Positions 55,862-64,000 of a stretch of 64,000 bases of DNA are shown one piece after another. The position numbers and the translations under genes are program-made. The notes under the pieces were generated by a model that was given only the letters and a program-made list of their open reading frames with translations, did no database searches and was not told the DNA's origin. The stretch is taken from contig NC_087257.1 in assembly GCF_037042905.1 (NCBI RefSeq), positions 10,012,001 to 10,076,000 of the forward strand, written 5' to 3'. Source of the stretch: Lytechinus pictus. Lineage: Eukaryota > Echinodermata > Echinoidea > Temnopleuroida > Toxopneustidae. Within the stretch, counting starts at the first letter, position 1; the number at the start of each line of letters is the position of its first letter.

Positions 55862-56172
55862 AGAGAACCATAAAGTGTTAAAACAATAAAATACCACATG
55901 TTCAGGGAGAAATAAAACTTCGTTTCACAGGACAACGGGGAGAAAATTGGAACATTTCTTTCATATAATTAAAGTACAAAAGAAAAAGTGAGTGAGTGAT
56001 GTCATCAGCCCCTCATTTACATAACGACTAGGATGTGAATATAACTGTACTATGAAGCGAAAATTTAAAATGTAATAACTTTCTTATTTTACATCTGATT
56101 TTGATAAAAATTTTAGTTATGCTTGTTGGATTTTTCTCTTCTTATATCAACTTTTTATTGGGGTGGATTTGT

Positions 56173-58264
56173 ATACAAAATGGCCTAAAAAATGACAGTT
56201 TATGAACAGTGAACAAAAGGCAGTTATGTCAAAATTGGCATTTTGGTGCAAACATATTTTCACAGTGAGGTTATCTGCGTGAATGTGTTTTGTACTAATT
56301 AAGTTGAGCAAATAATTTTTAAGTGATTTCCCTAAATACGCGTTTAAATGAGTGTTTTTCAGTTTTGGACGCGGGCCGTGCGTGCACTCGCGATCGTTAT
56401 GGGTATGAAAAACACACTTTTTTTTTAAAGGAGTCAATGGTCAATCGCGTGGTCAAACGTATTTAGGGTATGTTTTTTTTTGTCCAAAGCTTTTTTTAAG
56501 ACTAGCAAAACGTGTTTAGGGTACGCTTTTTTTTCTCAAGCTTTTTCCTCCTCGATCGTTTCTGAAAAGTGTTCGGGTTCTTCCCTCTTGTACAAACTTT
56601 TGGGGGTCATTAATATGGCGACAAGTTGTTTAGGGGCCAAAATGTGTAAATGAAGCCCGTGAAAAATTTTGTTAAGGGGGTTATAGGCACACGGAGAAAA
56701 TCTCGTTGAGGGGGTGTTTGGAAATAATTTGGTCACGCATATGTACAGCAATTTATTTGACTGCCCCACCTCGGAGTGGTTTCTGACTGATAGAAAATGT
56801 ATTTAGGCCTCATTATTTCCGCGCATTTTTTTTTTCATGAAAAAGATGTGTATCTAACAAAAGAATTTTGATATACAGACCATAAAAAGAACATGATAAG
56901 TACTGCATTTAGTGACTGATGAACAGGATAATATTCCCGACCAATCAAATAATGCCAGCGCGGAGCGCGAGTTGAAATTTGTGATATTCCAACCTGAATT
57001 CTGAACATTCTAAGCACTTTTTGTAACCGAGGAAAAAATAAGTACCTTACTAAACAATGATTGATGCGAGCGCAAAACGCGAGCCAATTTTTTTTGATAT
57101 TCTAACCTGAAAACTGGACATTCTAAGCATTTTTGTAACAAGGACAAATGCATACACCTTACTAAACAATGATGCGAGCGCGAAGTGCGAGCCAAATTTT
57201 TTATTATTTTCAACCTTAAATGTTTCACATTTCATATTGGAAAAGGGCACGTCATTGAAAAAGGGCACTCTCCTTTTTTTTCTCCGACGGTGATTATTTG
57301 TTGGGGGGGGGGGGGGGGCAAGTGCCCCCTACCCCCGGTTCCGCCGCCCCTGTCGATAGGGACACTTGTCATTTCCCATAAGAAAAGAATGGTCTTTTCA
57401 AAATGAAATAATTATGCCTTTCGTCAGTGAGAAAATATATTTTTTTAATCAGTGCATTTTCGTTTCTGAAATTGATTCCTTTTTAAAATGAATAAAGAGA
57501 GAGAAAAAGGATATATATTGGGAAATGTCCTTTTCTTTTAATTTTTTTTTCTCTTGTTTTTTTTTCGCTCATGAAAGGGCACTTATATAGAGAAGACAAT
57601 GAGGTAAATTCTATTCAACTAATGTGTGCCTGAAGAGGGCATTTGGTCTCTCAGTACCCTCGCGTAGGGGAAAAAAATGGCCGGCCCTCTTCATGTTTTC
57701 CCGTGATAACGAGGGTAAGAATTTCTAAAGGCCTACCCTTTTTTATGAAATACCCCCTCCCCACCCACTCCCCCCCCAAAACAAAAAAAAATCAAAGCCT
57801 CAATTATTTCAGAATGGGCCATGAAACAAGTTATATGACACACAAATTTTCAAAAGCATGATTGCTCGCTTCGCTCGCTTACATTATTTTATATTGAATA
57901 ATCAGAAATTGCCTTCAAAAGGGTTTTTACGCAACTTACATTAATGTTAACACCGTAACACGGAACAGACATGCAGGCAGAAAACGTAATCTGGTGAATG
58001 TGTAATTTGCTCACAATTTAATATTTTCTTTTTGCTCCCGGCCCTCAACTAGAAAACACATTCGGCCGCCCTCAGCGGATAAGTTTAATGAAATGAACAC
58101 CTAGATGAGCTGTCATGATTTAGAGAGGGGTAGATATGCTATTGTTGTTGTTTTTACAATTACTAGTAGTCAGTGTGTCCTTTTTCGCTGTGCCCTACTC
58201 CAATTAACTTCGCTCCGCCACCTCTGCCATAAATAGTTTAGTATAAACTATATAGTTTAGTAAA
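56173..58264. other. Repeat-derived intergenic DNA
   Basis: 56390-56780 repeats TTTTTT, CGTGTTTAGGG and AAACGTATTTAGGG text; 56945-57190 holds three GCGAGCGCRAAGYGCGAGC units; a G16 tract lies at 57303; 57850 has GCTCGCTTCGCTCGC. No gene is seen. Confidence 0.55.
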
Positions 58265-58612
58265 CACTGGCGGATCCAGGGGGGGGGGGGGGCACAGCCG
58301 GCCCGCGCCCCCCCCCTTTGATAAGCAAAATTTAAATTTGTAATGTAAAAATGCAATTAAAGCAGAAGTGTGCCCCCCTTTGTTTGACTGAAAACCTCTT
58401 TTTATTTTTTTTTTTGCTTGTCATTTTTTTAGGCGACGAAATATTAATTTGTGGTTAATAAGAATTTTTTTTTTTACTTGTCAATTTTTTTATAGGAGAC
58501 AAAATATCATTCATTTGTGGTTAAAACAAAACTTTATTTTTTTTTGCTTGTCAAATTTTTCCTCGGAAAAATGTGCCCCCCCCCCCTTTGGAAAATCCTG
58601 GATCCGCCCCTG
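58265..58612. mobile_element. MITE with CACTGGCGGATCCAG ends
   Basis: CACTGGCGGATCCAGG at the left and CCTGGATCCGCCCCTG at the right, each followed inward by a G/C run; interior has repeated TTTGCTTGTCAATTTTTT. Same terminus type as 27123-30197. Confidence 0.8.
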
Positions 58613-58819
58613 TGTTTAAGACCTATTTTAGGCAAGAGTTCCCAGATGTCTTGTATAAGAAAGTTTTTTGGCTTGTCATGGCTCATGCCTTCTGCGTGAA
58701 ATCTCATTTTGCCTTCCAATGCCACATCATATTCTGCGACATAACTTTAAGGTCAGAGTTCACTCCGACGGCTCCTATGTAAATGAGAATGATTACACAT
58801 TGACAATTTATCGATTATT

Positions 58820-58916
58820 GGGTCAAAGGTCACCCGAGGGTTATTTGTGCGCGCTGAGGTTCATTGGATTTTACCATTAGCTAGACGGGTGTGTCTGGGA
58901 TATAAGGTCAAGGTCA
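58820..58916 (+). promoter_or_regulatory. AGGTCA half-site pairs upstream of TLK
   Basis: GGGTCAAAGGTCA (58820-58832, DR1 spacing) and AGGTCAAGGTCA (58905-58916, containing TCAAGGTCA). They lie about 2 kb upstream of the TLK ATG. Function is inference. Confidence 0.3.
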
Positions 58917-59556
58917 GGACCTTTATTCTAATTGTCTTGCAGTTTCCATCAATATTTTGGCGCTAAAGTGATCCGGACTATTTATAAATCAAATATCGTA
59001 TATGGGATTGCCATTAAGCACTGTATGGTCGCGGGATATTATAATGAACAATCAACTACATCTCGCTGAGATAATAATTTACTACCTCTGGAGAATGCAT
59101 TCGGCAAGAAGTCCGCAAGGAAACCCCACGAACTGACCGATTATCGATTATCAAGTCCATGATTTGTGTGACGTCATGATGAACTGTTTTCACCGAAAAA
59201 ATTGCACGAAGGTAAGCACATTCAGCAACAAAATTCATCCTTTAGAAATGCGTATTTTGTGATGAAATTCAGTTCGTTGATAAATTGTATTTTGAATGTT
59301 CTAACTGCAACTGAATAGTGATTTTCTGTCTGATATTCGTTGTGAAATTGCGCTATGTTTACTCGCGATGTGAAAGAAATGACTCGCGATTTCACGCATG
59401 TATTGTGCGGTGCTGTCTGATGTTCAGCCAGGTATTTTGGCTTGTGATTGTGTAGGACTTGTGAATGTGACTGAGTGTGACTGTGTTGACTGTTGTGCGA
59501 CTTGCTGCAACTAGAGTCGGACATGTCTGTGGCGTGGCACATCCTGGCCATGGCAA

Positions 59557-59779
59557 GGGGCCCGTTGCAGAAAGAGTTGTGTTTAAACGCAAGCCAAAAA
59601 ATCAATGGGGCCCGTTGCAGAAAGAGTTGCGATTGATGGCAACTCTTTAACTCTCTAAAAATCATGCGCAACTTGATTTTCAACCAATCAAAAATTATCA
59701 ACAGCGCGCATTTGCGACTTGCGATTGATTTTTTGGCTTGCGTTTAAAAATAAACGCAACTCTTTCTGCAACGGGCCCC
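59557..59779. mobile_element. MITE with GGGGCCCGTTGCAGAAAG ends, nested copy inside
   Basis: GGGGCCCGTTGCAGAAAGAG occurs at 59557 and again at 59606; the right end is CTTTCTGCAACGGGCCCC. The inner start interrupts the palindrome TTGATTTTTTGGCTTGCGTT of the outer copy. TGGCCATGGC lies on both sides, a possible 10-bp target repeat. Confidence 0.75.
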
Positions 59780-60771
59780 TGGCCATGGCCATGTATGGTC
59801 TATTGCAAGACAATATAGGCTAAAAAATAGGTAGGACCACAAAATTTAGAAAGCTTAAAAACTTAATATTTGTCATAAAATTAAATAACACATAGGGGGC
59901 CTACAGTTGAGTTAAACTTCATGTCATTTATTTAACTAAAACAAAAATTACTTAAAGTTACAAAAATTCCCAAGCCTAACTTAGATCTATGACTTCTGAA
60001 AAAGTAGCAAAATAAATTGTGATTACACTGTATGTAATCCCCCAAAATACACAGAAGAAATGGTAGGCTCCACTACATTCACTACCTCTAGAAATACCCT
60101 CCGCTACACCTACCCAAACCCTTGGGCGACAAATACTCGCTCTCAAAAACCAGTGACAAACTGTGTCACTTTTTGATGAGAAAGGCAACACGTCATGTGA
60201 AAAAAATACATTAAGCGTAGGCTGCCTGCTTTGAAGCCGGTTCCCAGTTCCCCACACGTATTATTATTAATTCACTGCCAAATCAAAAATGGAAACACAA
60301 ATTGCGTGTGACTCGCGCCAAGCTACGAGCTTGGCGAAGAACAAAGAGAACAAGATAGCGCGACTAGTCTCGTAGCTTGGCGAAGAACAAAGAGAGCAAA
60401 ATAAGCATTTTCCCCATCTCAAAATATTTTTCTCTGTTTTTAATGAATTTTTGTTTAAAAATGAAATCAATATGTGAATATCGTATAAATGTCTGAAATG
60501 AAGTTGTATCCCATTTACATGATTTAGGGCTAGATCTAGATCTTTTAGAAGGAAAGAACTAAGTAGAAATCTCGGGGGCGAAAATATCATTTTTTCCCGC
60601 AGTACACACACTTGAATTGGAGGCAAATTCCTGGCTCTGTGGAGAGTAAGCACACGTTAAGGAATACATTGTAATTTTTATCATTTTTATTATGTTGTAA
60701 TAAAAAAATTTGTGTAACAAAATTTTTGTCACAAAATATTAACCATTAATATATCCCTTGTTTACTTCCAT
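59780..60771. other. Upstream region of TLK
   Basis: No exon can be proved. A ~30-bp direct duplication TAGCTTGGCGAAGAACAAAG occurs near 60332 (as AGCTTGGCGAAGAACAAAGA) and 60373. A 5' untranslated exon end or promoter may lie here: an acceptor-like TTCCATAG is found at 60764-60771. Confidence 0.4.
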
Positions 60772-60842
60772 AGTGACACAATCTGTTTCCTGAAACACTG
60801 CCAATCGTATCATCGTTGTGACAAGAGGACAACTGTCCCATC

Positions 60843-60998
60843 ATGCAAGAGTTCAGGCATTTCGATCCACAGAAGCTGGAGCTGCTAGAAGCACGTATCA
60901 AAGGAAATCGCTCCTCTCAGCAACCCATCATGATAGCTGATGATTCCAATCATAGCACGAGCACATGCAGCAGGGGTTCACCTAGTGATGATATAGAG
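60843..60998 (+). CDS. TLK: TLK first coding exon
   Basis: 52 codons from MQEFRHFDPQK to SPSDDIE; donor GAG|GTATGT. Confidence 0.85.
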
Positions 60999-61971
60999 GT
61001 ATGTGAAAGCACTAACGAACAGCCTTGCTTCACAAGAAGTTAAAGGACAAGTCTGCCCCAACAAAACGATGATTTGAAGAAAAAGAAAAATCCAACAAGC
61101 ATAACTCCGAAAATTTCATCAAAATCGGATAAAAAAGAAGAAAGTTATGACTTTTTTAAAAGTTTAATTTAATTTCACAAAACAGTTATATGCACATCCT
61201 GGTCGGTATGCAAATGACGAGACAGATGACGTCATCCACTCACTATTTCTTTTGTATTTTGTTCTATGAAATGGGGATTTTTCTTATTTTCTCCCCATTG
61301 TCAAGTGAAACAAGATTAATTCCTCCCTGAAAATGTGGCATTTGAAATGTGTAATAATATGGTTCAGTCAAGTTTGTCCTTGTTGTCAAATCTGTAAAAA
61401 TTGAAATATTGTATAATTCAAACAATAAAAACTTTTAGTGAGTGGGGGACATCATCGACTTTCTCATTTACATGTCACTGAGTTGTGTATATCACTGTTT
61501 TGTAAAAAAGTTATTTTACATCCAATTTTGATGAAATTTTCAGCGTTTTGCTAGTTTTATTTTTCTCTATTTATTCAAATCAACATTTTTCTGGGGTGAA
61601 CTTGACCTTTAAGGGTGATTGAAATAAAGTCATACATGCAATTGATGCAAATGAGCATGTGTGCTCCTTTAGCACACTGGCCTGTGGAGCACTCGAGGTG
61701 TTACAGCATACACCATAAGAATAGAAGGAATTTAATTTACCTTAGGCTCTGTAATGTGTTACCAAATATTCTAACACTTGAGGAAAAATGATTTCATGGC
61801 TTTTCCCTTTTCACTGGTTTTACACAATCACACACTGAAATCTTCAATCATTGTTTATTCATGATGGTGTTTTTTTTAAATGCTATTTCATTTTACAGGT
61901 CATGCAGTCAGAAACCCCAGAAAAGGAGAGGAAGAAGAGGAAAAGAAAAGGGCAAGATAGTGATCTATCAG
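60843..61971 (+). CDS. TLK: Tousled-like serine/threonine kinase, N-terminal exons (3' partial)
   Basis: Nuclear kinase acting on Asf1 histone chaperones in S-phase chromatin assembly (family knowledge). Two coding exons, 60843-60998 and 61899-61971, join in phase 0. The encoded text matches the N-terminus of animal TLK1/TLK2: a DPQKLELLEARIKG block (DPRRQELLEARF in TLKs), a Ser-rich stretch with DSNHSTSTCSRGSPSDD, then SETPEKERKKRKRKG, the SETPEKK basic motif. The ATG is chosen because it opens this conserved block, follows a splice-acceptor-like TTCCATAG 71 bases upstream, and has no in-frame extension with similarity. The coiled coils and kinase domain must lie beyond 64000. The SETPEK segment plus basic run suggests a nuclear localisation signal. 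Animals other than vertebrates usually have a single TLK. Confidence 0.85.
61040..61612. mobile_element. TTAA-type MITE in TLK intron 1
   Basis: TTAAAGGACAAGTCTGCCCC at the left (61040) and GGGGTGAACTTGACCTTTAA at the right; same subfamily as 43801-44365. It starts 42 bases after the exon and makes up most of the 900-base intron. Confidence 0.87.
61899..61971 (+). CDS. TLK: TLK second coding exon
   Basis: TTTTACAG acceptor, 73 bases reading VMQSETPEKERKKRKRKG and on to a CAG|GTAATA donor (phase 1). Confidence 0.83.
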
Positions 61972-63477
61972 GTAATATTATGTAAATAGTGTACATTCTA
62001 TTGTAAAATATATTGGATGATATGTACAACAAATATAAAATTATCCCGAGTGCAGGTTTATTTCACCAAGGCCGAGGTGAAATAGACCTGCACGAGGGAT
62101 AATTTTATATAATTTGGAGTTCATATAGTCCAGTATTATTGTATGATAGAACGTTCACTATTCATTATAGTAAATTGTACAACGCCTGCTTAGCTTGTGG
62201 TACGCGTGCAAATGGGATAATGAATGTCAAACATTCGTACCGTTGCTCACGTTACATCCATAATTTAAAATGTTGCACAAGTCAGGATAAGGTAACGTCA
62301 CTATAAAAACTAAGTTTCAACGCTTTGCGTGCGCTTAGTAAATGCAGACGCGCAGGACTGACTGGCTAAATGCGCATTGGCATTAATCGATATTCTCCCC
62401 ATTCGTTTAACACGGGTTTTACCCTCCAAAAATCAAAAGTTGTATTGTACATATGTCCAATATAACTATTTGAAGGGAGGTCACGTACCAATCTAGCCAA
62501 TCACAGCTCATTTTTTACTACCACTATTTACTATAAAGCATCAGCAACCAATCAGCTAGCAGCATAGATTACCTGGCATTCATCTTGATTTTTTTTGTCA
62601 TCCCTACCATACATTTATATTGAGACCAGCCATTCCTAAACCAACAAAAGTCGTCCGGGACGGTTCTCTCTAAATAGCCCAAAGTAAAAATGATAGAATG
62701 AGCTTATCTGATTCTGAAACAGAACAGGTAGTTCTACTTTGTCCTGTCAAAATTTGATGTTGTGACGTTGAATATAAAAACGAGATACGTACATAATTTT
62801 GTTTGACACCAGTTTTCCCCGCACTGCTTGGAAGTTTCACCGGGATTGCACAGTGCACATCCCATTCTTGAGTGAACCCAAACCTTCAAACATTGTTTTA
62901 TCCTTATTCTTTGAAGCTCTTACTGAATCTCTTGCGTGGATTATTGTTGAACACTATGACAAGTTTGATATGATGTTAAATATTAATTCCAGATGTGGTA
63001 ACGATCTCAAAATTAGTTTGAACAGAATCCAATGAAATTATCACCAAAGTGTTTGGATGTGCCAACTGGCTGTGGAAGAAAATGAGTAATTGCTGATAAT
63101 GAAATTAGCAAAATAAGCACGGAATTCCATCAAATGTCCGGTATTTTTTGAAGCAATATTAATACACTGTCCCACATATGCTCTTCTGTGTTAATGATCA
63201 TCAGAATTACCGATTTTGAGCTGAGATTTCATGACTTTAAAAAGATAAGCTTACATTAATGTACGAGATCTAGATGTATGATAATATTTTGACAACCAAC
63301 CTTGATTTAAATAATTGTTTGCTGCAACTACGGTCTTTTACCTTTAAAGCCGAGGTTGTGCTTTATCAAGCTCAATAAAAATCTCAAAACTCATGTCTCA
63401 TTTTTGGCAACTTATTGATGGTTATGTGGTGTAAGGTCACATTTGATCGAAGCGTTAATCTGTATGAATGAGTACAG
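61972..63477 (+). other. TLK intron 2 (start)
   Basis: Apart from the hairpin, 62200-63470 shows no recognised exon or repeat. A 78-codon frame at 62799-63035 has no family resemblance. Confidence 0.5.
62036..62106. repeat. Strong 71-bp hairpin in TLK intron 2
   Basis: AAAATTATCCCGAGTGCAGG pairs with CCTGCACGAGGGATAATTTT, and the stem continues through TTATTTCACC / AGGTGAAATA to a loop at about 62067-62073. Confidence 0.8.
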
Positions 63478-64000
63478 TTAAAGGGGAATGAAACCTTTGG
63501 AACAAGTTGGCTTTTGTGGAAACAGAAAAATCAAAGAATAAGATCAAAGAAAGTTTGAGAAGAATCTGACAAATAATGAAAAAGTTATGAGCATTTGAAT
63601 ATTGTGATCACTAATGCTTATGGAGATCCTCCCATTGGCAATGTGACAACTATTTGTGATGTCACATGTGAACAACTTTCCCTCTGATGGACTATAAAAT
63701 ACCACGAAAATGTCTATTTTTGCTCTTTCTTAGGGTGATAAAAACTCTTTTATTATCCATAATGCATTCGTTGAAAATCTGTATTACATGCCCTCCTATA
63801 GAAAGACTACATGATCTTCCGGTACTGATAGATGTGAGAAAAGAGGCAGTTTAAGTGAAATATATAGAAAAGTAATGGGGAAAGTTTTTCACATGTGACA
63901 TCACACATCTTTGTCGAATTGCCAATTGGAGGATCTACATTGCAATAATGATCTAAACTTCAAATGCTCATAACTCTCTTATTTTTTATTCAATTTTTCT
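63478..64000. mobile_element. TTAA-type MITE (GGGGAATGAAAC subfamily), cut by window end
   Basis: TTAAAGGGGAATGAAACC at 63478; arms as in 21112-21690 (AAAGTTTGAGAAGAAT; right arm GCCAATTGGAGGATCTACAT). The right terminus is beyond 64000. Confidence 0.82.

Larger units (their letters stand above)
53438..56172. mobile_element. TTAA-superfamily MITE, outer shell of a triple nest
   Basis: Left arm from TAGTCAAGTCCATCCCAG to ACCAACTTG (53714); right arm from ATAAAGTGTTAAAACAAT (55870) to ATTGGGGTGGATTTGT. Compared with 43801-44365 the centre is split at one point by 53724-55861. Confidence 0.85.

Noticed and set aside
59222-59701. 159-codon minus-strand frame upstream of TLK
   Set aside because: It runs through a nested MITE and His/Ser/Gln low-complexity sequence and has no domain or splice support.
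62799-63035. Possible third TLK exon
   Set aside because: The text does not match TLK after the SETPEK segment and no phase-1 acceptor is positioned to join it.

Overview
This is a gene-poor, AT-rich and extremely repeat-rich piece of animal genomic DNA. Spliced genes with GT/AG introns, tRNA-derived SINEs, a decayed LINE and dozens of palindromic transposons show it is eukaryotic. The mix of repeats suggests a marine invertebrate deuterostome, most likely an echinoderm such as a sea urchin; the species call is inference. Interspersed repeats fill most of the window.

Four genes can be supported. (1) 348-4618 (+): the last three coding exons of a cytochrome b561 gene; the 5' part lies outside the window. 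(2) 14957-26601 (-) and (3) 36076-42684 (-): two intact four-exon paralogs (273 and 276 codons) of a P-loop GTPase resembling the IFI44/IFI44L family, each ending in a CaaX-type tail, CILL. (4) 60843 to at least 61971 (+): the first two coding exons of a Tousled-like kinase (TLK), which continues to the right of the window.

The GTPase pair comes from an old tandem segmental duplication. Copy 1 spans about 9.68-33.15 kb and copy 2 about 33.15-51.3 kb. Each copy ends in a remnant of the same LINE. The two copies give matching filled and empty sites for many later insertions, so target sites can be read directly for a Tc1/mariner-like element (TA), a TTAA-targeting MITE family, a 3 kb element (CATTTG) and a SINE.

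Layout: 0-5 kb cytochrome b561 and MITEs; 5-9.7 kb palindromic elements and a SINE; 10.4-12.3 kb a ~176-bp satellite; 12.7-13.4 kb a GC-rich island and an inverted-repeat element; 15-26.6 kb GTPase A, whose introns hold a 4.5 kb foldback element inside a 6.7 kb palindrome and one arm of a second giant inverted repeat flanking exon 1; 27-33 kb further elements and LINE copy 1; 33-45.5 kb GTPase B, whose intron 1 holds an inverted array of tRNA-like genes; 45.5-53 kb LINE copy 2, split by a 3.4 kb hAT-like element and several MITEs; 53.4-56.2 kb a triple nest of elements; 56-60.8 kb repeats and the TLK upstream region; 60.8-64 kb TLK.

The most notable points are the prenylatable IFI44-like GTPases, the nested giant palindromes around them, arrays of nuclear-receptor-type half-sites on both sides of GTPase A exon 1, and tRNA-like genes with a UCA anticodon.
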